Below, piece after piece: positions 1-7,181 of a stretch of 11,310 nt of DNA. Within the stretch, counting starts at the first letter, position 1. Each line of letters starts with the position of its first letter. Below the pieces are notes generated by a model, which ran no database searches, was not told the origin of the DNA, and saw only the letters and a list, made by a program, of their open reading frames with translations. Where the stretch lies: contig UROA01000063.1 in the NCBI GenBank assembly GCA_900549355.1, forward strand, positions 1 through 11,310, given 5' to 3'. This DNA comes from an uncultured Collinsella sp. Lineage in GTDB: Bacteria; Actinomycetota; Coriobacteriia; Coriobacteriales; Coriobacteriaceae. A program made the translations under genes and the position numbers.

Positions 1-1
1 C

Positions 2-85
2 AAACGCCGACCCCCCTACAGCCCCCGCCGCACGGCGCTCGAAAAAGACACCGCCGATGAGGTCAATTCGGATGAGCCTCGCTAG
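2..85 (+). CDS. possible C-terminal tail of an upstream protein
   Basis: Frame 2 is open from the window edge to a TAG at 83-85. It reads as a charged, hydrophilic tail ending DTADEVNSDEPR, which looks like an ordinary protein C-terminus. The other two + frames read as arginine/proline-rich strings and stop at 58-60 and around 93, so this frame is the most protein-like of the three. Only 27 codons are visible, no family can be named, and no start is in the window. It would converge on the minus-strand gene at 176-760, with the hairpin at 131-170 between them. It could be chance; the call rests on composition alone. Confidence 0.3.
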   Translation, partial: KRRPPYSPRRTALEKDTADEVNSDEPR

Positions 86-130
86 CTCCTAGTTGCTTTT
101 ACGAGAGACGTCGACTCTGCTCATCGAACA

Positions 131-170
131 TCAAAATGGGCTGGTTCTGGATACCCAGAGCCAGCCCATT
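131..170 (-). terminator. rho-independent terminator of the minus-strand repressor/membrane-protein unit
   Basis: Bases 135-150 and 155-170 form a 16-bp stem with one G-U-type mismatch and a four-base loop. Read on the minus strand, the stem is followed by TTTTGATG (134 downwards). It lies 5 bases beyond the stop codon of the membrane-protein gene. The + side of the hairpin has no T-run, so the minus strand is the main direction, although the long stem could also stop transcription from the left. Confidence 0.85.
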
Positions 171-175
171 ACGCA

Positions 176-760
176 TTAGATATCGTCAGAGGAGTCGAGT
201 TCTGCCTCGAGCTTGGCACGGCGTCTTTTCGCCGTGAAAAACGTTGCGCACAGGCCAGCAAACGTGGCCGCGAAAATCGTCGCACCGCAGAACACGCCCG
301 TGGCCAGGTTCGCCAACCAAAAGACGCTTTCGAGCGGTACGATCTGCGCCTCAGCGATACAGCGCATTGCGGCAATAACAAGCGCGAACGCGGCGCCGCT
401 AAGACCGCTGAGAAGCAGGAAATATCCAACAGGAAGATGCTCGGTTTGCCCAAAACGATTGGTATCGACATAACCCTTCCGCGTTTGCAGTCCTGCGCAA
501 ATCAACATCACGAGAACGAGCCACAAATACATGGCTGCCTCGAACGGCGTTGCAAAGCCATGCGGCATTTCACTGGCGTCGCTGTGAACCCACGCAACCT
601 GTCGAGCTATAAACTGGTAGAAAAATATCATCAACATGCCAAACGAAAGCAGTACGAAACCAATCTTGTAGATCTTCGCGCTCTCAGCCTCCAGGCGCTC
701 ATCCTTTGGGCCGGCATATTCACGCCACTTTTGCACGAGTTTTAAATCTTCAAATTTCAT
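176..760 (-). CDS. four-helix integral membrane protein, partner of the adjacent XRE regulator
   Basis: 194 residues. Hydrophobic segments at about 31-52, 73-92, 110-133 and 147-175 suggest four membrane helices. The N-terminus is charged and amphipathic (MKFEDLKLVQKWREYAG), and the C-terminal tail is basic then acidic (KRRRAKLEAELDSSDDI), probably cytoplasmic. The ATG at 760 is supported by AGGAG (minus strand, 771-767) six bases upstream. It starts 9 bases after the stop of the XRE regulator gene, whose last bases overlap this ribosome site, so the two are almost certainly one operon. Small membrane proteins of DUF6773/DUF2178 type are often paired with small XRE regulators in Firmicutes and Actinobacteria. 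The arrangement fits that pattern, but I cannot assign a family or function with confidence. Confidence 0.8.
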   Translation of the reverse strand: MKFEDLKLVQKWREYAGPKDERLEAESAKIYKIGFVLLSFGMLMIFFYQFIARQVAWVHSDASEMPHGFATPFEAAMYLWLVLVMLICAGLQTRKGYVDTNRFGQTEHLPVGYFLLLSGLSGAAFALVIAAMRCIAEAQIVPLESVFWLANLATGVFCGATIFAATFAGLCATFFTAKRRRAKLEAELDSSDDI

Positions 761-769
761 AGCGAACTC

Positions 770-1000
770 CTAAAGAGCGTTAGGGTCGACGTCGATCCCG
801 TCTTCCCAAAACAGATCGTTCAACGTAACGCGTAGCGCTTTGCAGATCGCCACGCACAAATTGAGCGTGGGGTTGTAGCCGCCCGCCTCGATCAGGCCGA
901 TGGTCTGGCGCGTAACGCCCACGGCCTCGGCCAAGTCAGCTTGCGAAAGGCCAACCGCCGCGCGCGCCGCCTTCATGCGTAGGTTCTTTTTGCCCGGCAT
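770..1000 (-). CDS. small XRE/Cro-C1 family helix-turn-helix regulator
   Basis: 76 residues, essentially a single HTH domain. The core from about residue 9 to 66 has the family hallmarks: GLSQADLAEAVGVTRQTIGLIEAG (16-39, with the Q-x3-A helix and the VTRQTIG recognition helix), GYNPTLNLCVAICKAL and a closing VTLNDLFWED. It should bind operator DNA as a dimer. The reading frame extends upstream to 1060, but the ATG at 1000 is preferred because GGAAC/AAGGA sits 6-10 bases ahead of it and the upstream 20 residues overlap the promoter. A later Met at residue 9 is the alternative. It is the first gene of a two-gene minus-strand operon. Operator-like repeats around its promoter suggest it represses itself. 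This class resembles the YgzD/YozG-like mini-regulators. Confidence 0.9.
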   Translation of the reverse strand: MPGKKNLRMKAARAAVGLSQADLAEAVGVTRQTIGLIEAGGYNPTLNLCVAICKALRVTLNDLFWEDGIDVDPNAL

Positions 1001-1020
1001 GGAGTTCCTTTCGTAGTAAT

Positions 1021-1090
1021 GGACAGATATCCGTTGCAACATGACAGAAATATATTGCATATATCAGACAATGTCAACTATATCTGTCAT
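1021..1090. promoter_or_regulatory. operator-like repeats around the XRE promoter
   Basis: ATGACAGATAT (minus strand, 1090-1080) lies just upstream of the -35. ATGACAGAAAT (plus strand, 1041-1051) covers the end of the -10 and the start point, and GGACAGATAT (plus, 1021-1030) lies in the leader. The first and second form an 8-bp inverted repeat (1041-1048 and 1083-1090). A short GACA-a-TGTC dyad (1067-1075) overlaps the -35. This placement is what an autorepressor operator would show; the adjacent XRE protein is the obvious candidate, by inference. Confidence 0.5.
1042..1077 (-). promoter_or_regulatory. sigma-70-type promoter of the XRE/membrane-protein operon
   Basis: On the minus strand, a consensus TTGACA (1077-1072) is followed by exactly 17 bases and then TATATT (1054-1049). 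The start point would be near 1042, leaving a leader of about 40 bases before the ATG at 1000. This is the best promoter match in the window. Confidence 0.8.
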
Positions 1091-1150
1091 TATGAAAACC
1101 ATATTCGTCATCGCCATGCGGACATAGCAATTTCAATTCGCTATTCAAAC

Positions 1151-1187
1151 TTACTCGGACAGAACCGACTCGGTTTTGTCCGAGTAA
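1151..1187. repeat. 17-bp-arm palindrome upstream of the DUF234-type ATPase (site A)
   Basis: A near-perfect inverted repeat: arms 1151-1167 and 1171-1187, loop ACT, one mismatched pair. Each arm carries the unit ACTCGGACA(G/A)AACCGA, facing each other. There is no T-run after it and no gene ends here, so it is not a terminator. The same unit recurs at 1222. It is probably a protein-binding site, or an RNA structure if transcription starts upstream. Confidence 0.6.
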
Positions 1188-1213
1188 ACTCGAGCATAAA
1201 CTGATTCATGCGA

Positions 1214-1256
1214 TACAATTAACTCGGACAAAACCGAGTCGGAAGGAACCGAGTAA
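1214..1256 (+). promoter_or_regulatory. possible -10 plus operator-like site B running into the ATPase start
   Basis: TACAAT at 1214-1219 is a plausible -10, but no good -35 lies 16-18 bases upstream, so the promoter is weak or activator-dependent. Site B begins at 1222 with ACTCGGACAAAACCGA, then has CCGAGT again at 1249-1254. The ribosome site GGAAGGAA (1241-1248) lies between the two CCGAGT copies. ACTCGG at 1222-1227 can pair with CCGAGT at 1234-1239 or with the copy at 1249-1254; the second pairing would enclose the ribosome site. Confidence 0.4.
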
Positions 1257-2639
1257 GTGGAATTCATTGCCAGGGAGCGTGAACTCGCCCGTATTAAGAA
1301 AACGCTCAAAGCACCCGAGCAGCGCAATGTTCTCATTTACGGCAGGCGTCGCGTCGGAAAAAGTGAGCTCATCAAGCAGGCACTAACCGATTTGTCGGAC
1401 GTCGCAACGGTCTATTACGAGTGCCGCCAAACCTCCGAGGCAGACAACCTCGAGAGTCTGTCCGTCCTTGTTGCTGAAGCGCTGAGCTTTCCTCCGCTCG
1501 CCTTCACAGGCATCCGCGAGCTCATCGAATTTCTGTTTGCCCAAGCCAAAGACAAGAACATTACCCTCGTTCTCGACGAATACCCCTACTTGAGAGATGC
1601 GGTTAAAGGCTTGGACAGCATTCTTCAGACCTCAATCGACGCCCACAGGGAAGACTCACGTTTAAACATTGTCCTGTGCGGCTCCTACGTTGAGATTATG
1701 AAATCCCTCATCGAGCATGAAAGCCCCCTCTACGGGCGAATTGATCTCGCACTTGAGCTTAAGCCCATGGATTACTTTGACGCTGCGAAGTTCTATCCCG
1801 CGTTCTCGCCCGAGGACAAGGTGCGGCTCTATAGCGTTTTTGGCGGCATCCCCTTCTACAATCGCCTCATCGATCAATCCCAAAGCGTACGCGACAACAT
1901 CATCGAGCTCGTCACGGAACCTGGCGCCCGCTTAGAAAGCGAGGTGCCGTCCTATCTCAACGCCGAGATCTCGAAGATGACCAACGCCAACGAAGTTTTC
2001 GGGGCTCTCTCACAAGGTTACTCCCGTTGGGGGGACGTGCTGGCACAGTCGCATGTCTCGAGCGGTCCGGCCATGGCAGACGTGCTCGACAAGCTCATGT
2101 CACTCGAAATCGTCCAAAAGCGTGCACCCATCAACGACCCTACGAACAAGCGCAAGTCTGGCTACTTTGTAGTGGACCCACTTTCGCTCTTTTACTATCG
2201 CTATGTTTTCCGCAATGCCTCAGCGCGCCAGCTGCTCGACCCGGAAGTCTTCTATGATCGTCACGTCTCCCAAGACTTCGAGGAAAACTACGTTCCTCAT
2301 ATGTTCGAGGAGATCTGCCGTCAATACCTCGTGCGGCAGAACAGGACCGGCAAGATCGAACCGGCTTTCGACGCCATAGGCAAGTACTGGTACGACGATC
2401 CCGCAAACAAAACGAGCGGCGAATTCGACGTGGTAACGCAAGACCCCGAGGGCTACGCATTCTACGAAGCAAAGTTCCGCAAATCCCCCGTCACGCAAAA
2501 AATGGTCGACGAGGAAATCACCCAAGTCGAGGCAACAGGGCTCAAGTGCCATCGCTATGGATTCTTCTCCCGTTCGGGCTTCGAAGCTGGCGAAAGCGAT
2601 CGAACCGTCTTCATCGACCTGCCGCAGATGTTTGGATAG
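1257..2639 (+). CDS. lone P-loop ATPase with C-terminal DUF234 / PD-(D/E)XK-like region
   Basis: 460 residues, GTG start with GGAAGGAA eight bases upstream. The N-terminal ATPase has Walker A GRRRVGKS (29-36), Walker B LVLDEYPYL (104-112, acidic pair D107-E108) and a sensor-like strand NIVLCGSYVEIM (137-148). The middle (about 235-320) is helical, ends in a winged-helix-like stretch, and includes YFVVDPLSLFYYRYVF. The C-terminus (about 340-460) has GEFDVV (388-393) followed by FYEAKF (402-407). D391, E404 and K406 are spaced like a PD-(D/E)XK nuclease core. This order matches the ATPase_2 plus DUF234 family of archaea and bacteria, whose function is poorly known. It stands alone as a cistron and is divergent from the XRE operon. 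Two clusters of a palindromic motif lie directly upstream. Base use is slightly less GC-rich than the topoisomerase genes, compatible with acquisition. Confidence 0.88.
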   Translation: MEFIARERELARIKKTLKAPEQRNVLIYGRRRVGKSELIKQALTDLSDVATVYYECRQTSEADNLESLSVLVAEALSFPPLAFTGIRELIEFLFAQAKDKNITLVLDEYPYLRDAVKGLDSILQTSIDAHREDSRLNIVLCGSYVEIMKSLIEHESPLYGRIDLALELKPMDYFDAAKFYPAFSPEDKVRLYSVFGGIPFYNRLIDQSQSVRDNIIELVTEPGARLESEVPSYLNAEISKMTNANEVFGALSQGYSRWGDVLAQSHVSSGPAMADVLDKLMSLEIVQKRAPINDPTNKRKSGYFVVDPLSLFYYRYVFRNASARQLLDPEVFYDRHVSQDFEENYVPHMFEEICRQYLVRQNRTGKIEPAFDAIGKYWYDDPANKTSGEFDVVTQDPEGYAFYEAKFRKSPVTQKMVDEEITQVEATGLKCHRYGFFSRSGFEAGESDRTVFIDLPQMFG

Positions 2640-2682
2640 GACAGGACAGGTCCCTCCCGCATTCCAAGCATTCATTATCTAA

Positions 2683-2698
2683 TCGAACGATTGTTCGA
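2683..2698. promoter_or_regulatory. putative LexA (SOS) box upstream of the topoisomerase operon
   Basis: TCGAACGATTGTTCGA is a perfect match to the pattern TCGAAC-N4-GTTCGA known for actinobacterial LexA sites; the dyad extends one more base each side (2682 A, 2699 T). It lies 98 bases upstream of the ParE-like start and 43 bases after the ATPase stop. TCTAAT at 2678-2683 is a possible -10 touching the box, and TATGCT at about 2736-2741 is another; neither has a convincing -35. The transcript controlled is inferred to be the topoisomerase operon, the only gene reading away from the site. Confidence 0.6.
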
Positions 2699-2773
2699 TG
2701 GATTTCGTGTTGGGTGGAATCGTCTGTGGGCTGGGCTATGCTACCTTGACTATCTATATGACTTAAACGCAGC

Positions 2774-2796
2774 AAAGGAGCACCGAGAGAGCGAGT
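2774..2796 (+). promoter_or_regulatory. distant ribosome binding site of the ParE-like gene
   Basis: The only strong Shine-Dalgarno match, AAAGGAG (2774-2780), ends 16 bases before the ATG at 2797, well beyond the usual 5-9. A weaker GAGAGAG (2785-2791) lies closer. No alternative ATG, GTG or TTG in frame sits between them, and the protein starts sensibly at 2797, so initiation may be weak or may rely on the nearer purine run. Confidence 0.45.
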
Positions 2797-4794
2797 ATGG
2801 CAAAAAACACCGCAAACTATGGTAACGACAGTATCCGCCAGCTCAAGGACGAGGAGCGCGTACGCCTGCGCCCCGCCGTCATCTTTGGCTCAGACGGGCT
2901 CGACGGCTGCGCACATGCCGCCTTCGAGATCCTGTCCAACGCCGTTGACGAGGCGCGCCAGGGCTACGGCAAGCTCATCACCCTTACCGCCTTTCGCGAT
3001 GGCTCCATTCAGGTAGAGGACAATGGCCGTGGCTGCCCGCTCGACTGGAACCCTTCCGAGAAGCGCTTTAACTGGGAACTTGTCTTTTGCGAGCTCTATG
3101 CCGGCGGCAAGTATAACAACAACCAGGGCGGCGACTACGATTTCTCGCTCGGCACCAACGGCCTAGGCTCGTGCGCGACCCAGTACGCTTCCGAGTACAT
3201 GGACGTCACCGTCTGGCGTGACGGCAACAAGTACTCCTTACACTTTAAGAAGGGCAAGGTCGTCGGCGCCAAAAAGAAGGCACTCGAGATTGAGCCCAGC
3301 GACGAGGAACGCACCGGCACCACCATCAAGTGGCGTCCCGATCTTGAGGTCTTTACCTCCATCAGCATCCCCCACGAGTGGTATCGCGAGACCATGCGCC
3401 GCCAGGCCGTGGTCAACGCCAACGTGACCTTCCGTCTGCGCATCGAGGGCGACGATGGCGAGTTTTCCGAAGAGGACTTTTGCTATCCCAAGGGCATCGA
3501 GGACTACGTGCTCGAGAAGGTCGGTACCGACTACCTTACCGAGCCTTTCTTTATCGAGGCCGACCGCCGCGGTCGCGACCGCGAGGACCTGCCCGACTAC
3601 AATGTAAAGATCACCGCATGCATGTGCTTCTCGCGCACCTTCACGATGCAGGAGTACTACCACAACTCCTCCTGGCTCGAGAACGGCGGCTCGCCCGAGA
3701 AGGCCGCCCGCAGCGCCCTCACTAGCGCCATCGATGCCTACATCAAGCAACAGGGCAAATACAACAAAAACGAGAGCGGCATTAAGTGGCAGGACGTCCA
3801 GGACTGTCTGGTACTAGTGACCAACTGCTTCTCCACCCAGACGTCTTACGAAAACCAGACTAAGAAGGCCATCAACAACCGCTTTATCCAGCAGGCCATG
3901 ACTGCCTTCTTTAAGGAACGCCTCTCGACCTACTTGATCGAGAACAAAGACGCCGCCAACAAGATCATGGAGCAGGTGCTCATCAATAAGCGCTCGCGCG
4001 AGAACGCCGAGAAGACGCGCCAGAGCATCAAGACCAACCTCCAGCAGAAGACCGACATGGCCAACCGCGTGCAGAAGTTCATCGACTGCCGCTCCAAGGA
4101 CAAGAGTCGTCGCGAAATCTACATCGTAGAGGGCGACTCGGCAGCAGGCGCCATTCGCACCTCGCGCGATGCCGAGTTCCAGGGCGTTATGCCCGTCCGC
4201 GGTAAGATCCTCAACTGCCTGAAGGAGGACTACCCGCGCATCTTTAAGTCCGACATCATCATGGACCTCATGCGCGTGCTGGGCTGCGGCGTGGAGATCA
4301 AGGACAAGCGCATCAAGAACCTGGGCGCCTTTGACCTGGACAACCTCAACTGGAACAAGGTCATCATCTGTACGGACGCCGACGTCGACGGTTATCACAT
4401 CCGCACGCTCGTGCTCACCATGCTCTACCGCCTGGTGCCCACACTTATCGACGAGGGTTACGTGTATATCGCCGAGTCGCCGCTCTACGAGATCAACTGC
4501 AAAGAGAAGACCTACTTTGCCTACACCGAGCTCGAGAAGAACGGCATCCTCAAAGAGATCGGCGACCAGAAGTGTTCCATCAACCGCTCCAAGGGTCTTG
4601 GTGAGAACGATCCGGACATGATGTGGCTCACCACCATGAACCCCGAGACGCGCCGCCTGATCAAGGTGGAGCCCGAGGACGTCACCAAGATGGAAACCAT
4701 GTTCAACCTTTTGCTTGGCAACGACGAGGCAGGCCGCAAGCGCCATATCTCCGAGCACGGCAAGGAATACCTGGACCAGCTGGACCTGCAATAG
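2797..4794 (+). CDS. type IIA DNA topoisomerase subunit B, divergent GyrB/ParE-like (ATPase and TOPRIM)
   Basis: 665 residues, near the usual 630-650 of ParE. With the downstream A subunit it should form an A2B2 enzyme that passes one DNA duplex through another, using ATP, to relax, decatenate or supercoil. The GHKL ATPase shows EILSNAVDEA (44-53, catalytic Glu44, Mg-binding Asn48), EDNGRG (74-79) and a lid GTNGLG (119-124) in place of the common GLHGVG. A QTK-type loop is at 354-356. TOPRIM follows with EGDSAAG (445-451, Glu445) and TDADVDG (526-532), then RSKGLGE and the conserved MNPETRRL near the C-terminus. The N-terminal RPAVIFGSDG replaces the usual RPGMYIG, which marks a divergent clade also seen in clostridia. 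Gyrase versus topoisomerase IV cannot be settled from this subunit, though the A subunit lacks a gyrase box. It forms an operon with the gene at 4840, with a 45-base gap. Confidence 0.93.
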   Translation: MAKNTANYGNDSIRQLKDEERVRLRPAVIFGSDGLDGCAHAAFEILSNAVDEARQGYGKLITLTAFRDGSIQVEDNGRGCPLDWNPSEKRFNWELVFCELYAGGKYNNNQGGDYDFSLGTNGLGSCATQYASEYMDVTVWRDGNKYSLHFKKGKVVGAKKKALEIEPSDEERTGTTIKWRPDLEVFTSISIPHEWYRETMRRQAVVNANVTFRLRIEGDDGEFSEEDFCYPKGIEDYVLEKVGTDYLTEPFFIEADRRGRDREDLPDYNVKITACMCFSRTFTMQEYYHNSSWLENGGSPEKAARSALTSAIDAYIKQQGKYNKNESGIKWQDVQDCLVLVTNCFSTQTSYENQTKKAINNRFIQQAMTAFFKERLSTYLIENKDAANKIMEQVLINKRSRENAEKTRQSIKTNLQQKTDMANRVQKFIDCRSKDKSRREIYIVEGDSAAGAIRTSRDAEFQGVMPVRGKILNCLKEDYPRIFKSDIIMDLMRVLGCGVEIKDKRIKNLGAFDLDNLNWNKVIICTDADVDGYHIRTLVLTMLYRLVPTLIDEGYVYIAESPLYEINCKEKTYFAYTELEKNGILKEIGDQKCSINRSKGLGENDPDMMWLTTMNPETRRLIKVEPEDVTKMETMFNLLLGNDEAGRKRHISEHGKEYLDQLDLQ

Positions 4795-4839
4795 CAGCAA
4801 ATCGATAACGACGGCCCATAAGAAGTTCAAGAGGAAATC

Positions 4840-7080
4840 GTGGCAAAGAAGAAGACGAAGAACCAGCCAAAGAAAAAGCAGGTCAACGCCGAGAACGTCA
4901 TCGGCCTGCACTCCGAGGTCACCGACCAGCCGATCACGCAGACGCTCGAGGTCAACTACATGCCCTACGCCATGAGCGTCAACGTCTCGCGTGCGTTCCC
5001 CGAGATCGACGGCTTTAAGCCCTCGCACCGCAAGCTGCTCTACACCATGTACAAGATGGGCCTGCTCAAGGGCGAGCGCCAGAAGAGCGCCAACATCGTG
5101 GGCCAAACCATGAAGCTCAACCCGCATGGCGATGCCGCGATCTACGAGACGATGGTGCGTCTGGCAACCGGCAACGAGGCGTTGCTCGCGCCGTTCGTTG
5201 AGTCGAAGGGCAACTTTGGCAAGTATTATTCGGGCGATCTGAGCTACGCCGCCTCGCGTTATACCGAGGCCAAGCTCTCCCCCATCAGCGCCGAGATCTT
5301 CAAGGACATCGACAAGGACCCGGTCGACTTCGTCGACAGCTACGACGGTGCCATGAAGGAGCCGCGCCTGCTGCCCACCACGTTCCCCAATATCCTCGTC
5401 TCGGCCAACAAGGGCATCGGCGTCGCCATGGCGTCCGACATCTGCGGCTTCAACCTCAACGAGGTCTGCACCGCCACGATGCACTACTTGCAAGATCCCG
5501 ACTGCGACCTGCTCGAGTACATGCCCATGCCCGACTTCTCGACCGGCGGTGAAATTATCTACCGCCGCGAGGAGATGGAAAAGATTATCGAGACCGGCCT
5601 TGGCAGCTTCCAGATCCGCTCCCGCTGGCGCTGGATTCCCGAAGAGCGCATCATCGAGGTCTACGAGATCCCCTACACCACCAAGACCGATGTCATCATC
5701 GAACGCATCGTCAAGCTCTCCAAAGAGGGCAAGGTCAAGGAGATCGCTGACATCCGCGACGAGACCGACCTCTCGGGTCTGCGTATCGCTATCGACCTTA
5801 AGCGCGGCGTCGACCCCGACAAGCTCATGGCCAAGCTCTATCGCTCGACCACGCTGCAGGATTCGTTCTCGTGCAACTTCAACGTGCTCGTCGACGGCTA
5901 TCCCCGTGTTATGGGCGTGCGCCAGATTCTGCACGAGTGGGTCAAGTGGCGTATTGAGTCCACGCGTCGCCGCATTAACTTTGACCTGGGCAAAAAGTCC
6001 GAGCGCCTGCACCTGCTGCACGGCCTCGAGGCGATCTTGCTCGACATCGACAAGGCCATCGCCATCATCCGCGGCACCAAGCTCGAAGCCGAGGTCGTGC
6101 CCAACCTTATGAAGGGTTTCGACATCGACGAGACCCAGGCCGAGTTTGTTGCCGAGCTTAAGCTCCGCAACATCAACGAGGAGTACATCCTCAACCGCAC
6201 CAAGGACATTGCCAAGCTTGAGGGCGAGATTGCCGAGCTTGAGGAGATTCTCTCCAGCGAGGAGAACATCAAGAAGGTCATCAGCGACGAGCTGGCCGCG
6301 GTCAACAAGAAATATGTGATGCCGCGTCGCACGGGCAGGATCGAGCCCCACGAGGTCATCGAGGTAAGCCTGGAGCCCGAGGTCGAGGAGTACCCGGTCA
6401 CCATCATGCTCTCGCGCGATGGCTACCTTAAGAAGATGACGGATCGCGTGCTCAAGAAGGCGACCACGCTCAAGTACAAAGACGGCGACAAGCCCTTTAT
6501 CGAGTTCCCGTCCTCCAACACCCACGAGCTGCTGGTCTTTACCAACAAGAGCCAGGTGTACAAGTGCAAGGTTGCGGCGTTTGAGGACACCAAGTCGGCC
6601 CAGCTGGGCTCGTACCTGCCGACCGATCTTGAGATGGAACCCGACGAGAGCGTCATCTGGGTCATCGACCCCGAGGACTATAAGGCCGACGTGCTGTTTG
6701 TCTTTGAGAATGGCCGCGTGGTGCGCGTCGCGCTTTCTGGATACGTCACCAAGACCAACCGCAAGCGCCTCAAGAACGCCATCTACGGCGGCAGCAAGCT
6801 ACTGTATGCCCAGGTGCTCAACACAGATCGTGACATCGCGCTGGTCTCGAGCGACTACCGCCTGATGAACTTCAACACGTCGCTGCTCAAGACCAAGACG
6901 ACCACCAACACGCAGGGCGTCCAGGCCTTTACGGCCAAGAAGGGCCGCTCGGGCACCACCGTCGGCACAACCGAGGAGATTCTTGGCGCCGGCGTCTCGG
7001 CCGAGAAGTTCACCGCACAGAGCCTCCCCTCCGCCGGTGCCCTCATGAAAGAAAACGACATGCCGAGCTTGTTTGACTAG
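4840..7080 (+). CDS. type IIA DNA topoisomerase subunit A, divergent GyrA/ParC-like (breakage-reunion)
   Basis: 746 residues. The GTG start is chosen because AAGAGGA (4829-4835) lies four bases upstream; the N-terminus is a lysine-rich tail (MAKKKTKNQPKKK). The winged-helix/tower core starts at about 30 (EVNYMPYAMSVNVSRAFPEI) and carries KPSHRKLLYTMY (60-71), NPHGDAAIYETMVRLA (94-109) and the active-site AASRYTEAKLSP with catalytic Tyr141. A coiled-coil tower lies at about 370-470. The C-terminal region (about 500-720) has beta-propeller-like repeats but no QRRGG(K/R)G gyrase box, favouring a topoisomerase IV-like, non-supercoiling enzyme. The residues aligned with E. coli GyrA Ser83 and Asp87 are Ala99 and Glu103, so the usual quinolone-anchoring serine is missing. 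It is the second gene of the operon, followed by a terminator. Confidence 0.93.
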   Translation: MAKKKTKNQPKKKQVNAENVIGLHSEVTDQPITQTLEVNYMPYAMSVNVSRAFPEIDGFKPSHRKLLYTMYKMGLLKGERQKSANIVGQTMKLNPHGDAAIYETMVRLATGNEALLAPFVESKGNFGKYYSGDLSYAASRYTEAKLSPISAEIFKDIDKDPVDFVDSYDGAMKEPRLLPTTFPNILVSANKGIGVAMASDICGFNLNEVCTATMHYLQDPDCDLLEYMPMPDFSTGGEIIYRREEMEKIIETGLGSFQIRSRWRWIPEERIIEVYEIPYTTKTDVIIERIVKLSKEGKVKEIADIRDETDLSGLRIAIDLKRGVDPDKLMAKLYRSTTLQDSFSCNFNVLVDGYPRVMGVRQILHEWVKWRIESTRRRINFDLGKKSERLHLLHGLEAILLDIDKAIAIIRGTKLEAEVVPNLMKGFDIDETQAEFVAELKLRNINEEYILNRTKDIAKLEGEIAELEEILSSEENIKKVISDELAAVNKKYVMPRRTGRIEPHEVIEVSLEPEVEEYPVTIMLSRDGYLKKMTDRVLKKATTLKYKDGDKPFIEFPSSNTHELLVFTNKSQVYKCKVAAFEDTKSAQLGSYLPTDLEMEPDESVIWVIDPEDYKADVLFVFENGRVVRVALSGYVTKTNRKRLKNAIYGGSKLLYAQVLNTDRDIALVSSDYRLMNFNTSLLKTKTTTNTQGVQAFTAKKGRSGTTVGTTEEILGAGVSAEKFTAQSLPSAGALMKENDMPSLFD

Positions 7081-7117
7081 GTACCACGGCAACGAGACCG
7101 TTAGATACTTCGCAAAG

Positions 7118-7170
7118 CGACGAGGCCCGGAGCGCAACGGCATTGCGCCCGGGACTCGTCGTTTCTCTTC
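7118..7170 (+). terminator. rho-independent terminator of the topoisomerase operon
   Basis: A GC-rich stem of about 19 bp (7118-7137 with 7143-7161, one mismatch and one bulged A) is followed by TTTCTCTTCTC (7162-7172). It begins 37 bases after the ParC-like stop codon. Confidence 0.85.
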
Positions 7171-7181
7171 TCAACTATTTC

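Noticed and set aside
1001..1060. 20-residue N-terminal extension of the XRE regulator
   Set aside because: It overlaps the -10 region and start point, and the internal ATG at 1000 has a good ribosome site.
1019..1204. 61-codon + strand frame in the divergent control region
   Set aside because: No ribosome site, and it reads through promoter and operator repeats.
2220..2675. 151-codon minus-strand frame over the end of the DUF234-type ATPase
   Set aside because: Antisense to conserved coding sequence, no domain; its start near the LexA-like box seems accidental.
3814..6525. 903-codon open frame on the minus strand across both topoisomerase genes
   Set aside because: It is antisense to two clearly conserved genes and crosses their intergenic gap. 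Its Leu/Val/Asp/Ala-rich composition is what the host codon bias gives on the opposite strand, and it has no recognisable domain.
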